From the NCBI RefSeq assembly GCF_003719295.1, contig NZ_RFLW01000003.1, positions 471,096 through 535,095 of the forward strand: a stretch of 64,000 bases of DNA. Reading direction: 5' to 3'. The notes below the pieces were generated by a model. The model searched no databases, was not told where the DNA came from, and saw only the letters and a list, made by a program, of their open reading frames with translations. A program made the translations under genes and the position numbers. Shown one piece after another: positions 26,773 through 35,882 of this stretch (within the stretch, counting starts at the first letter, position 1; the number at the start of each line of letters is the position of its first letter). The DNA is from Haliea alexandrii (GTDB lineage: Bacteria > Pseudomonadota > Gammaproteobacteria > Pseudomonadales > Halieaceae).

Positions 26773-27915
26773 ATGTTACAGAGCAAACTCCCGGCGGTTG
26801 GCACCACCATTTTCTCGCGCATGTCCGCCCTGGCGAGCGAGTGTGGCGCGGTGAACCTGTCGCAGGGCTTTCCCGATTTCCCTGCACCCGAGCGCTTGCG
26901 CCAGGCGCTGGCCCGGCAGGCGCTGGAAGGACACAACCAGTACGCGCCCATGGCGGGACTACCCGCATTGCGCGAGGCGATCGCCGTCCAGCTGGCACAT
27001 CATCGCGGCGTAGTGTGTGACGCAGACACTGAAATCACGGTGCTACCGGGCGCCACCGAAGCGATCTACTGCGCCATCACCGCCTGCGTGTCCGCCGGCG
27101 ACGAGGTGATTCTGCTCGACCCCTGCTACGACAGCTATCGGCCCGCGGTGCTGCTGGCCGGTGGCGTCCCGGTACATGTGCCGCTGGATCCCGTGACGTT
27201 CATGCCCGACTGGGCCCGTATCGAGGCCGCCATTTCCAGGCGCACGCGCATGCTGGTCATCAACTCGCCTCACAATCCTAGCGGCGCAGCGCTGGCACGG
27301 GAGGACCTCGAAACCCTGAACACACTGGTCGCCAGGCACGGCCTGCTGGTGGTGAGCGACGAGGTCTATGAATACCTGATTTACGATGGCCGCACGCACC
27401 ACAGTGCACTGCAATTCGACGCTCTGCGCGCGGCCACGTTTGCCGTCTTCTCCTTCGGCAAAACCTACGGTGTCACCGGCTGGAAAACCGGCTACTGCGT
27501 CGCGCCCCCCGCGCTCACCGCAGAACTGCGTAAAATTCACCAGTATGTCTGCTTTGTCGCCGTCACCCCGGTGCAGCAGGCGCTCGCCGATTTCATGCGC
27601 GCCGAGCCTGATTACCCGTTGACGCTGGCGACGCTCTACCAGCACAAGCGCGATCTGTTCAATCGCGCCCTCGCCGGTTCGGCGCTGCGCCTCACACCCA
27701 GTGCCGGCAGCTATTTTCAGCTACTGGACTATGCTGCACTGAGCGACAGCGCCGATGTTCAGCTCTGTGAAGCGTGGACACGGGAGGTGGGCGTTGCCTC
27801 CATACCCGTATCGGTGTTTTACCAGCAACCGCCTGCACAGCGGCTTTTGCGCTTCTGTTTCGCCAAACAGGACGCCGTGCTGCAGCAGGCCGCGGAGCGA
27901 CTATGCAAAATCTGA
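26773..27915 (+). CDS. Methionine aminotransferase (YbdL-like, PLP class I)
   Basis: PLP-dependent aminotransferase of 380 residues. PLP lysine Lys230 is in FSFGKTYGVTGWKTGY, the exact YbdL-type motif, and NSPHNPSGAAL binds the cofactor ring. YbdL prefers methionine, phenylalanine and histidine, with glutamine or oxoacids as partners. The following nitrilase-family gene overlaps by 13 nt; together they look like the glutamine transaminase/omega-amidase route that recycles 4-methylthio-2-oxobutanoate to methionine. Confidence 0.88.
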   Translation: MLQSKLPAVGTTIFSRMSALASECGAVNLSQGFPDFPAPERLRQALARQALEGHNQYAPMAGLPALREAIAVQLAHHRGVVCDADTEITVLPGATEAIYCAITACVSAGDEVILLDPCYDSYRPAVLLAGGVPVHVPLDPVTFMPDWARIEAAISRRTRMLVINSPHNPSGAALAREDLETLNTLVARHGLLVVSDEVYEYLIYDGRTHHSALQFDALRAATFAVFSFGKTYGVTGWKTGYCVAPPALTAELRKIHQYVCFVAVTPVQQALADFMRAEPDYPLTLATLYQHKRDLFNRALAGSALRLTPSAGSYFQLLDYAALSDSADVQLCEAWTREVGVASIPVSVFYQQPPAQRLLRFCFAKQDAVLQQAAERLCKI

Positions 27916-28676
27916 ATGTCACCCTGGTGCAGTGCGAACTCGCCTGGGAAGCCCCCGATGACAACCGGCACCACCTCGAAGCACTGCTCGAGAAAAGCGC
28001 CGGCGGAACGGACCTCATCGTCCTGCCGGAAATGTTCACCACCGGTTTTTCCATGAACGCACTGGCCAATGCCGAATTACCCGGCGGCGCAACCGAGTGC
28101 TGGATGCAGCGGCTGGCAGCACAGCACAATTGTGCCCTCACCGGCAGCATCGCAGTGCGCTGCGAAGACCAGGTCTACAACCGCATGCTGTTTATCACGC
28201 CCGATGGCACCGTCAGCCACTATGACAAGCGCCACCTGTTTCGCATGGCGGGTGAGCACGAACGTTACGGCGCTGGCCAGCAGCGCGTTACCGTGACCTG
28301 GCGTGGCTGGCGAGTGTTACTCCAGGTGTGCTACGACCTGCGTTTCCCCGTGTTCAGCAGAAACCGGGAGGACTACGACCTCGCTCTGTACGTCGCCAAC
28401 TGGCCCGCTGCGCGGCGTACGCACTGGCGTGCCCTGTTGCCAGCACGTGCCATTGAAAACGCTGCCTGTGTGGTGGGTGTGAATCGTGTGGGGCAAGATG
28501 CCAAGGGCATCAGGTATTCGGGGGACAGCCTGGCGATCGCCGCCGATGGCAGCATGCTGGCTGATCTTGGAAACAAAAACGGCACTGCCAGTATTACCCT
28601 GAACAGTGCCGATCTACTTGCGTACCGTACGCGTTTTCCCTGCCAGCTGGATGCGGACGACTTTCAGCTGCGCTGA
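27903..28676 (+). CDS. Omega-amidase, nitrilase superfamily (YafV-like)
   Basis: Carbon-nitrogen hydrolase of 257 residues with the Glu-Lys-Cys triad: Glu in LIVLPEMFTTGF, Lys in YDKRHLFRMAGE and Cys in LLQVCYDLRFP. The YafV/NIT2 group hydrolyses 2-oxoglutaramate, the product of glutamine-dependent transamination, so pairing with the upstream aminotransferase pulls that reaction forward. The ATG at 27903 (MQNLNVTLVQ) lies inside the 3' end of the aminotransferase gene. Convergent with the OmpA-family gene. Confidence 0.88.
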   Translation: MQNLNVTLVQCELAWEAPDDNRHHLEALLEKSAGGTDLIVLPEMFTTGFSMNALANAELPGGATECWMQRLAAQHNCALTGSIAVRCEDQVYNRMLFITPDGTVSHYDKRHLFRMAGEHERYGAGQQRVTVTWRGWRVLLQVCYDLRFPVFSRNREDYDLALYVANWPAARRTHWRALLPARAIENAACVVGVNRVGQDAKGIRYSGDSLAIAADGSMLADLGNKNGTASITLNSADLLAYRTRFPCQLDADDFQLR

Positions 28677-28681
28677 ATAGT

Positions 28682-28708
28682 CGCCCTGCAGCCACCCGCT
28701 TCAGGGCG
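28682..28708. terminator. Hairpin between convergent yafV-like and ompA-like genes
   Basis: CGCCCTG at 28682-28688 pairs with CAGGGCG at 28702-28708 across a 13-nt loop, directly after the upstream stop. No T-tract follows on either strand, so it is at best a weak bidirectional terminator. Confidence 0.35.
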
Positions 28709-28713
28709 CCGGC

Positions 28714-29742
28714 TTACTTCTTGTATTCAACTTCCAGCGTTGCCATTACACGGCGGTTTGCGGCACGACCTTCACTGGTGTCGTTGCTGCCCACCGGCCG
28801 CGCTTCGCCGTACCCTACCGCTTCCAAGCGGTCAGCGCTGATACCGTGTTGATTGACCAGCAAGTCCACAACAGCCTGCGCACGACGCTGTGACAGTTGC
28901 TGGTTGTAGTTTTCCGGGCCCACGCTGTCGGTGTGACCTTCAACATCAACCTGCAGGTCGTTGAAGCGCTTCAGGAACGCCGCCAGCTCACTGATGTCAT
29001 TGAAGTACATCTCCTTGACCTTGGTTGAGTCAAAGTCGAAGTTGACTTTCAACTTGATGGACGCCACCTGAGTTACCGGCAGCGGGCAGCCCGTTGCGTC
29101 TACACGCGTGCCAGCGGCTGTGCCGGGGCACTGGTCGCGATCGTCGTTTACGCCGTCGCCATCGGAGTCAACGGGCGCAGCAGCAACCACCACCGGCGCG
29201 GGATCTTCCGCTACTTTACCGAAGTAGTAGTTCAGGCCAGCGGTGAGCAGGAAGTCGTTTTCGCTCTCGTCCAGGCTGTGCAGCATGCGCGCGTCGAGGC
29301 GCGCACCAAAACGCGGTGTCAGCATCCAGCGCAAGCCACCACCGGCGTTGGCCGTGGTTTCAACGGTATCGAACAGGTCAGCGTCGATATCGATTTCACC
29401 CATGCCGAAAGCCAGGTAAGGACGGACGCGATTGCCGCCGCCGATGTAACTGCCGGTGTAATACATCATGCCCACCTGCCACGCAGCGACGTCGGTTTCC
29501 GTACCGTCGTTGTAACGCGTGCTGTCTTCGGCGTACATGACTTCAGCGGCCCAGTTATCGGTAAAAGCCCACTCCAGGCCAACAACCGGAGTTTCAGTAT
29601 CTTTCAGCCGACGGTCGCCATCGAACACGAACTGACCGATGCCAGCGTTGATTGTCAGCGGGACCTCGGCAGAAACCGGCGCAACAGACATGGATGCAGT
29701 GGCTGCGATTGCAGCTACACCGGCGAAAAATTGTTTTTTCAT
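28714..29742 (-). CDS. OmpA-family outer-membrane protein with TSP3 repeat
   Basis: Outer-membrane protein of 342 residues. A signal peptide (about 1-25, ending VSA) leads into an eight-stranded-type beta-barrel. Then comes a thrombospondin type 3 calcium loop, DSDGDGVNDDRDQCPGT. Last is an OmpA-like peptidoglycan-binding domain, with FDFDSTKVKEMY and VEGHTDSVGPENYNQQLSQRRA. It should anchor the outer membrane to the cell wall, like OprF. The ATG at 29742 has AGGAGAG upstream. It is monocistronic. Confidence 0.92.
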   Translation of the reverse strand: MKKQFFAGVAAIAATASMSVAPVSAEVPLTINAGIGQFVFDGDRRLKDTETPVVGLEWAFTDNWAAEVMYAEDSTRYNDGTETDVAAWQVGMMYYTGSYIGGGNRVRPYLAFGMGEIDIDADLFDTVETTANAGGGLRWMLTPRFGARLDARMLHSLDESENDFLLTAGLNYYFGKVAEDPAPVVVAAAPVDSDGDGVNDDRDQCPGTAAGTRVDATGCPLPVTQVASIKLKVNFDFDSTKVKEMYFNDISELAAFLKRFNDLQVDVEGHTDSVGPENYNQQLSQRRAQAVVDLLVNQHGISADRLEAVGYGEARPVGSNDTSEGRAANRRVMATLEVEYKK

Positions 29743-29873
29743 TACACTCTCTCCTGGTTGCATGACACGGCCCTTGTTTCAATGGCCATTACAGAATGAT
29801 ACAGGCTCGTATCTCATTCGCCACCACAACAAGGCTAAATAATTCACAGTCTTGATTGGGAATATTTCCTGCG

Positions 29874-30566
29874 CTAGAGGCCGAGCACACCCTTGACGAA
29901 GGGCACCGTGAGTGCGCGCTGGTCGGCCAGCGAACGGGTATCCAGCGTCTCCAGCACGAGCATCAGCGACGCCATGTCGCGCGGCGCGCGGCTCACCAGG
30001 AATCGGCTGACTTCCACGGGCATATCGAGCCCGCGACAACGCGCACGGAACTGCAGGATAGCCTGCATGGCGGCATCGTCCGGTGCCGGCAGCTGAAATA
30101 CCGGCCCCCAACCCAGCCGGGAGCGCAGGTCGGCCAGCACTACGGGCAACTGGCGAGGACTGTTATTCGCAGCAAACACCAGCCGGCAGCGGTTGTCGCG
30201 GGCGCGATTGAACAGGTGGAACAAGGCCTCCTCCCACTCCGGCTGGCCAGCCACCCGGTCAAGATCGTCGATGCACAGCAGACGCTGGCCTTCGAGCCCA
30301 CCGAACAACTCTGCGGCCGGCAAGGCGCACAGATCAGCCAGTGGCAAATAGGAGCTACTCCCCGGGCACAGATGGCAGGCCGCCTGCAGCAGGTGCGACT
30401 TGCCGCTGCCGGCGGGGCCAAACACATACAGGGTCGGCTCCCCATCCGCCATACACTGGGCCTGCAATGCGGCCAACAGGGGCTCGTGCACCCCTGCGCC
30501 CAGGAAACTGACAAAGGTCGCGTCATCACGCAGCCGCACGTTCAGGGCCAGCTGACGGACGGGCAC
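29874..30566 (-). CDS. hda: DnaA regulatory inactivator Hda
   Basis: AAA+ protein of 230 residues that, bound to the loaded sliding clamp, stimulates ATP hydrolysis by DnaA and prevents over-initiation. The N-terminal clamp-binding motif QLALNV is at 4-9. Walker A GPAGSGKS and Walker B LLCIDDLD follow, with a DnaA-like lid. I chose the GTG at 30566 because it places the clamp motif at the extreme N-terminus, as in other Hda proteins; a GTG at 30575 is possible. It begins inside the PerM end region, 14 nt downstream of that stop. Confidence 0.9.
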   Translation of the reverse strand: MPVRQLALNVRLRDDATFVSFLGAGVHEPLLAALQAQCMADGEPTLYVFGPAGSGKSHLLQAACHLCPGSSSYLPLADLCALPAAELFGGLEGQRLLCIDDLDRVAGQPEWEEALFHLFNRARDNRCRLVFAANNSPRQLPVVLADLRSRLGWGPVFQLPAPDDAAMQAILQFRARCRGLDMPVEVSRFLVSRAPRDMASLMLVLETLDTRSLADQRALTVPFVKGVLGL

Positions 30567-30579
30567 AGCAGACACCGCC

Positions 30580-31662
30580 TCAATCCCCGCTGTAAAGCTG
30601 GCTGGCACGATAGTAGGCCATGGCGTGACGCACGAAAACCATAATGACCGCCGACACCGGCAGCGCGACCAGCACACCGACAAAGCCCGCGATCTGTCCA
30701 CCGGCCATCAGGGCAAAGATCACCGCCACCGGGTGCAAGCCAATGCGATCGCCCACCAGCACCGGGGTCAACAGCACGCTTTCCAGCACCTGGCCCACGC
30801 CGAACACCAGCGCGACCCAGAACAGGATTGTCCACTCCTGGAACTGCACATACGCGAGCACACAGGACGCCAGAATGCCGACGACAAACCCGAGGTAGGG
30901 CACAATGCTGGCAAGCCCCGCAACAACGCCGAGCACCAGCGCGAACTGCACCCCGACCAACCACAGGCCGGTGCTGTAGATCACCCCCAGTGAGCACATG
31001 ACCAGGAACTGGCCGCGCAGAAACGCACTGAGCACCTCGTCGGCTTCCCGCACCAGGGCAATCGCGTTCTTATGCCAGGCGACAGGCACGATACCCAACG
31101 CCTTTTCCATGAGGATGTCCCAGTCGCGCATGAGGTAGAAGGCCACAACCGGCACCAGCGCGAGATTGAACAAGCCGGCGAGAAACCCGGCACCTGAGCC
31201 GGTCAGGCTTTTCAGGGTCGACGCCGTCACCTTACCCAGGGACTGCCAGTGCTCGGCAAGCTGCCCGGACCAGTCAATCTGCGGCAACTGGGCCGCGGGC
31301 ACACTCAAACGATCGCGCAGCCAGGGCACGAGCGTTTGTGTAAGCCATTGATATAAAGCAGGTATTTTTTGGATCAGGGCATCCAGCTGCTGTAGCACCA
31401 ACGGTACGGCAACGAGCATGCCGACCACAATCAGGCCGGAAAACAGGACGAAAACCACCAGCACTCCTGCCGTACGCCCGAGCTTGCGGCGCTCCAGCGC
31501 ATCCACCAACGGATCCCCCAGGTAGCCTATCAGGGCTCCGAGTACAAACGGCAGCAAAATGGGCTGTAACAGATAGAAGGCCAAAGACAGCGCCACGAGC
31601 AGCGCCAGGGCCAAGGGCCAGCGCTGCACGGGCAGCTGGCTGTCGGGTTCTAGTTGCGCCAC
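30580..31662 (-). CDS. PerM/AI-2E-family permease
   Basis: Polytopic membrane protein of 360 residues with about eight hydrophobic segments in the AI-2E transporter (PerM/YdgG/TqsA) pattern: FVLGALIGYLGDPLVDALERR near the N-terminus and a central LALVPVVAFYLMRDWD. The cargo cannot be assigned; related proteins export AI-2 or exchange sodium and protons. It overlaps the DUF2066 gene by 13 nt and sits just before hda. The DUF2066-perM-hda order is common near purM in gammaproteobacteria. Confidence 0.88.
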   Translation of the reverse strand: MAQLEPDSQLPVQRWPLALALLVALSLAFYLLQPILLPFVLGALIGYLGDPLVDALERRKLGRTAGVLVVFVLFSGLIVVGMLVAVPLVLQQLDALIQKIPALYQWLTQTLVPWLRDRLSVPAAQLPQIDWSGQLAEHWQSLGKVTASTLKSLTGSGAGFLAGLFNLALVPVVAFYLMRDWDILMEKALGIVPVAWHKNAIALVREADEVLSAFLRGQFLVMCSLGVIYSTGLWLVGVQFALVLGVVAGLASIVPYLGFVVGILASCVLAYVQFQEWTILFWVALVFGVGQVLESVLLTPVLVGDRIGLHPVAVIFALMAGGQIAGFVGVLVALPVSAVIMVFVRHAMAYYRASQLYSGD

Positions 31663-32690
31663 AGGTAATTCAGTCCTTTTCCGGTGCCGGCCGCGGCCGG
31701 TCGCATACGGGGGTTCAGCTCGATGATCGAAGCCAGCTGGGAGGCGTCTGCCGCCGCCACAACAGCGAGAGTCAGCCTGTCTTTGTCCAGCGCGGTCACG
31801 CGCGCCTGCCGGATAGGCTCCAGGCTCTCCAACCAGCTCATGACCGCCGCGTAGTCGGCGTAGCTCGCCACCCCAGTCACGTTCAGCAACAGGGTATCGC
31901 CGGCATCGGCGCCGCTGATGGCATAGCGCGCCGCCATATCTTCCACCACCAGATCGACCCCGCCGCGCAAGAAACGACTCGCGTCTGTACGCGTAGCACT
32001 GCGGTCCTGCCGCCCCTGAGTGGACAGATACGCCCAGTCACCGACCACGTCGCCCGCCGCCAGTTTTGCCACACGCCCGGCCAGCACCTCAGTGGCGCGA
32101 TAGCGTGTAGAGGCGGCGATCAGCAGTGGCGACGGCAGGTGCCAGGCTTCGGCGGGGTCAAGCGCTGCGGCGTCGGTGAGATCGAGGAGCGGAAAGCGCA
32201 ACGGAACGCCACGACGGCGGAAGCCTTCGGTGAGCTCGGCAGCCAGTTCCGGATGTGCCCCCGGGCTGACAAAACTGCGTTGACCGGCTTCTTCCACCAC
32301 CAGCCAGACGAGAACAGCAGGGCGGGTCGCGGTCCAGATGGGGGCTCCCGCACTCAGCAGCAAATCGCGCACCTGAGCCGGGTCAAACTCCACGCGGGCA
32401 GAAAGTGCCGCGTCGCCGCTATCAACCCGGTTGTAGGAATACTGCTGCACCCGCGCCCGCGCGGCTTGCAGCGCCCCTGCGACCTCGGGACGCGCCAGCA
32501 CGTCCACAGACCCGGACACCTTGACCAGCACCTGCGCCAAACCTTCCTCGGCGGCGCGCGCCAGCTCCGCCTCACCGCGATTGGCAACCGGCACATCGGC
32601 CACGTACAGATCGCGCACCAGCTCTGCCGGAAACGCGTAACACACCACGAGTAACAGACTTGCTGCTACCCACTTGAGGGGCGCACCCAA
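31650..32690 (-). CDS. DUF2066 periplasmic protein
   Basis: Predicted exported protein of 346 residues, function unknown. A signal peptide follows the start (GAPLKWVAASLLLVVCYAFPAE), then a mixed alpha/beta body with the family opening DLYVADVPVANRGEAELARAAEEGLAQVLVKVSG. I chose the TTG at 32690 because GGAGG lies 5 nt upstream and it places the signal peptide at the very N-terminus. An ATG at 32753 would add 21 residues and has no ribosome-binding site. It is divergent from purM and overlaps the permease gene. Confidence 0.75.
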   Translation of the reverse strand: MGAPLKWVAASLLLVVCYAFPAELVRDLYVADVPVANRGEAELARAAEEGLAQVLVKVSGSVDVLARPEVAGALQAARARVQQYSYNRVDSGDAALSARVEFDPAQVRDLLLSAGAPIWTATRPAVLVWLVVEEAGQRSFVSPGAHPELAAELTEGFRRRGVPLRFPLLDLTDAAALDPAEAWHLPSPLLIAASTRYRATEVLAGRVAKLAAGDVVGDWAYLSTQGRQDRSATRTDASRFLRGGVDLVVEDMAARYAISGADAGDTLLLNVTGVASYADYAAVMSWLESLEPIRQARVTALDKDRLTLAVVAAADASQLASIIELNPRMRPAAAGTGKGLNYLWRN

Positions 32691-32854
32691 AATGGCCTCC
32701 GGCGAATCAGGTAAAAGCTCATTGTAACAGCAGCGGGGGAAGTGGAGCTGCATCGGCGTGAAAATTGCCGCAGGCGTGAATCGCCCCGCGATTAGGGCTA
32801 GAATACGCCCCCTGCCACGGCAGCTGCCCGCAACCGACTCGGACCCCGCACACC

Positions 32855-33892
32855 ATGAGCACAGACAATCAGGGCAAAGCCCTCAGCTACAAAGATGCCG
32901 GCGTGAATATCGACGCCGGCAATGCACTCGTGGAGCGCATCAAACACGTTTCCCGACGCACTGCTCGCCCGGAAGTACTGGGCGGCCTGGGTGGTTTTGG
33001 CGCGCTCTGCGAAATACCCGCCGGCTACCGGCAGCCAGTTCTGGTCTCTGGCACCGATGGCGTCGGCACCAAGCTGCGCCTGGCGCTGGAGATGGGCATA
33101 CACGACAGTATCGGCATCGACCTGGTCGCGATGTGCGTCAACGATCTGGTGGTGGCGGGTGCCGAGCCGCTGTTTTTCCTCGACTACTACGCCACCGGCG
33201 CCCTGAATATCGACACAGCCGCCGCCGTCGTCAGCGGTATTGGCCAGGGCTGCGAGCTCGCGGGCTGCGCACTGGTGGGGGGCGAAACCGCCGAAATGCC
33301 CGGCATGTACGAGGGCGAGGACTACGACCTGGCGGGCTTCTGCGTTGGCGTGGTGGAAAAGGCCGACATTATTGACGGCAGCAAGGTCGAGGCCGGCGAC
33401 ACGCTGATTGCCATCGCCAGCAGCGGCCCGCACTCCAACGGCTACTCGCTGATCCGCAAGATACTGGAAGTCAGCGGCGCGTCCCTGCAACAGCCCTTCG
33501 GCGACAGCACCCTGGGTGCGACCCTGCTCACACCCACGCTGATTTACGTCAAGGCATTGCTCGCGCTGTTTAGCGAGGTCGAGGTCAAGGCGCTGAGTCA
33601 TATCACTGGCGGGGGCCTGCCGGAGAACCTGCCGCGGGTGCTACCGGCTGACTGCCGCGCGGTGGTGGACACCAAAAGCTGGTCCTGGCCACCGATTTTC
33701 CAGTGGCTGCAGGAACAGGGTAACGTCGCCACGCCCGAGATGTACCGCACCTTCAATTGCGGCGTGGGCATGGTGCTGTGTGTCGCACCGTCCGCTACCC
33801 TGACCACGCTCGAACTGCTGGCCCGTGAGGGCTTGACCGCATGGCAGCTGGGCACGATTGAGCACGGCGAGCACGGGGTGGAACTGGCCTGA
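32855..33892 (+). CDS. purM: Phosphoribosylformylglycinamidine cyclo-ligase
   Basis: AIR synthetase of 345 residues, step 5 of purine biosynthesis (FGAM to aminoimidazole ribotide). Clear motifs are [13 protein letters not shown] at the N-terminus, [32 protein letters not shown] and [11 protein letters not shown]. Its stop overlaps the purN start by 1 nt (TGATG), so the two are coupled. Divergent from the DUF2066 gene. Confidence 0.97.
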   Translation: MSTDNQGKALSYKDAGVNIDAGNALVERIKHVSRRTARPEVLGGLGGFGALCEIPAGYRQPVLVSGTDGVGTKLRLALEMGIHDSIGIDLVAMCVNDLVVAGAEPLFFLDYYATGALNIDTAAAVVSGIGQGCELAGCALVGGETAEMPGMYEGEDYDLAGFCVGVVEKADIIDGSKVEAGDTLIAIASSGPHSNGYSLIRKILEVSGASLQQPFGDSTLGATLLTPTLIYVKALLALFSEVEVKALSHITGGGLPENLPRVLPADCRAVVDTKSWSWPPIFQWLQEQGNVATPEMYRTFNCGVGMVLCVAPSATLTTLELLAREGLTAWQLGTIEHGEHGVELA

Positions 33893-34587
33893 TGTCGGGG
33901 AGCTCACCCGGCCGCATTGCGGTGCTTATCTCCGGTCGCGGTTCCAACATGCACGCCCTGATTGACGCCTGCAACAGTGGCGCACTGCCCGCGGAGGTCT
34001 GTCTGGTCATCAGCAACCGCGCTGATGCAGCGGGCTTGCGCAGCGCGCGGGAGGCCGGTATCGAAACCGCATGCATCGCCCACGCGGACTTCCCGGACCG
34101 CGAGGCGTTCGATAGCGCACTGGTGGCGCGGCTACAGCAGGCGGAACCCGATCTGGTGGCCCTCGCGGGGTTCATGCGCATTCTGACGCCGGTATTTATC
34201 ACACCTTTTGCCGGTAGATTATTGAACATTCATCCGTCATTGTTGCCCAAGTACCCGGGGCTGCACACGCACCAGCGGGCCATTGACGCCGGGGACAGCG
34301 AGGCCGGAAGCACCGTCCACTTTGTCACCCCTGAGCTGGACGGTGGCCCACCGGTGCTGCAGGCGTACGTCCCGATACAGGCCCATGACACCGCGGACAG
34401 CCTCGCGCTGCGCGTTCTGGAGATGGAGCACGCCATTTACCCGTTGGCCGCCCGCTGGTTCCTGCAGGGCAGGCTCACACTGGACAAACAAGGAGCACAT
34501 TTCGATGGCCAGAAGATTCCCGCGAATGGGCTTCGCTATCGGCCGCCCGTCACTGCTGATGACGCTGCTGCTCGGAGCCGCCCTTAG
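33892..34587 (+). CDS. purN: Phosphoribosylglycinamide formyltransferase
   Basis: GAR transformylase of 231 residues, adding the formyl group from 10-formyltetrahydrofolate in step 3 of purine synthesis. Seen: ISGRGSNMHALIDAC (phosphate loop), LAGFMRILTPVF, the catalytic NIHPSLLPKYPGLHTHQRAI, and GSTVHFVTPELDGGP. The 3' 83 nt also encode the start and signal peptide of the DUF3108 gene in another frame. C-terminal length is slightly above typical. Confidence 0.96.
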   Translation: MSGSSPGRIAVLISGRGSNMHALIDACNSGALPAEVCLVISNRADAAGLRSAREAGIETACIAHADFPDREAFDSALVARLQQAEPDLVALAGFMRILTPVFITPFAGRLLNIHPSLLPKYPGLHTHQRAIDAGDSEAGSTVHFVTPELDGGPPVLQAYVPIQAHDTADSLALRVLEMEHAIYPLAARWFLQGRLTLDKQGAHFDGQKIPANGLRYRPPVTADDAAARSRP

Positions 34588-35290
34588 CGCCCCCCTGAGC
34601 GCGAGCCCGGCTCAGGCCAGGACATCCACAGAACCTGCGCTGCAGCCCTACCTGGTCAAATACTCCACGTCGGCGCGGGGCATGACGGTGACGCTGGAGC
34701 GCGAGCTGAAAGCCGAGGGCGAGGGCCGCTACACGCTGACCAACGGCGGCACGCTGCTGGTCGTGGGCTTCCACGAAGTGGCGGTGTTCAACGTTGAGGG
34801 CTCGGAAATTCACCCTAAATCCTATATTTACCAGGGCACAGGCCTGATCAACCGCCGTCGCGAGGTGCATTTCACGCCAGGCGCCGATACCGTGCGCAGC
34901 TTCTACAAAGATGAGTGGTACGAATTGCCCTACACCGAAGGCACGCTGGACCGCATGAGCCAACAGGAACAGTTGCGCTTGCAGTTGATGGCGAAGGAGA
35001 ACCCGAAGGAAAACCTGCAGGTCCGCATTGCCGACGGCAAGCGCATTCGCGACTACGAGCTGGTGTATGTGGGCGAGGAAATTCTGGACACCCCGCTGGG
35101 CCCGGTGAACACGCTGCACTTCGAGCGGCTACATGAAGAACCGGACCGCGAGTCCGACATGTGGCTGGCCCCGGAGTGGGATTATCTAATGGTCAAAACC
35201 ATCCACGTGGAAGACGACAAGCCGGTGGAAGTGTTGCTCGCCGAAGGCAGCATGGGCGGCGCACCGCTAGAGGCCATGGCCACCCCCTGA
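34505..35290 (+). CDS. DUF3108 periplasmic protein
   Basis: Exported protein of 261 residues, function unknown. The signal peptide covers roughly residues 1-38 (hydrophobic SLLMTLLLGAALSAPLSA), followed by a beta-rich domain with the family features KYSTSARGMTVTLERELKAEG and VGEEILDTPLGPVNTLHFER. The ATG at 34505 has AGGAG 9 nt upstream, giving an 83-nt overlap with purN; an ATG at 34526 would shorten the overlap but lacks that site. DUF3108 genes often follow purN. Confidence 0.85.
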   Translation: MARRFPRMGFAIGRPSLLMTLLLGAALSAPLSASPAQARTSTEPALQPYLVKYSTSARGMTVTLERELKAEGEGRYTLTNGGTLLVVGFHEVAVFNVEGSEIHPKSYIYQGTGLINRRREVHFTPGADTVRSFYKDEWYELPYTEGTLDRMSQQEQLRLQLMAKENPKENLQVRIADGKRIRDYELVYVGEEILDTPLGPVNTLHFERLHEEPDRESDMWLAPEWDYLMVKTIHVEDDKPVEVLLAEGSMGGAPLEAMATP

Positions 35291-35298
35291 AACGCGTA

Positions 35299-35865
35299 TC
35301 AGGCGCGCGGTAACGTCACGCCGCGCTGGCCCTGGTACTTGCCTCCGCGATCGCGGTAGCTGGTTTCACACACCTCATCCGACTCGAAAAACAGCATCTG
35401 CGCGACGCCCTCATTCGCGTATATCTTCGCCGGCAGGGTAGTGGTGTTGGAGAATTCCAGCGTCACGTGCCCCTCCCACTCCGGCTCCAGAGGCGTCACA
35501 TTGACGATGATGCCACAGCGGGCATAGGTCGACTTGCCCAGGCAGATGGTCAGCACGTTGCGCGGTATGCGGAAATACTCCACCGTCACCGCCAGCGCGA
35601 AAGAGTTCGGCGGAATCACGCACACATCGCCACGCACGTCGACAAAGCTGTTTTCATCGAAGGCTTTTGGGTCCACGGTCGCGGAATTGATGTTGGTGAA
35701 CACCTTGAAATGATCCGAGCAGCGCACATCGTAACCGTAGCTCGATGTGCCGTAGGAAATAAGCCGGCGATCGCCGTCGCTGCGCACCTGACCCGGCTCA
35801 AAGGGCTCGATCATGCCCTGCTGCTCCGCCATACGGCGTATCCATTTATCTGCCTTGATACTCAC
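35299..35865 (-). CDS. dcd: dCTP deaminase
   Basis: Trimeric enzyme of 188 residues converting dCTP to dUTP for thymidylate synthesis. Conserved motifs are [48 protein letters not shown] (active-site Ser/Arg/Glu region) and [21 protein letters not shown]. Length is typical. The start is GTG. It follows the mrp gene by 17 nt on the same strand. Confidence 0.96.
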   Translation of the reverse strand: MSIKADKWIRRMAEQQGMIEPFEPGQVRSDGDRRLISYGTSSYGYDVRCSDHFKVFTNINSATVDPKAFDENSFVDVRGDVCVIPPNSFALAVTVEYFRIPRNVLTICLGKSTYARCGIIVNVTPLEPEWEGHVTLEFSNTTTLPAKIYANEGVAQMLFFESDEVCETSYRDRGGKYQGQRGVTLPRA

Positions 35866-35882
35866 GCTGCAATACGCTCCGT

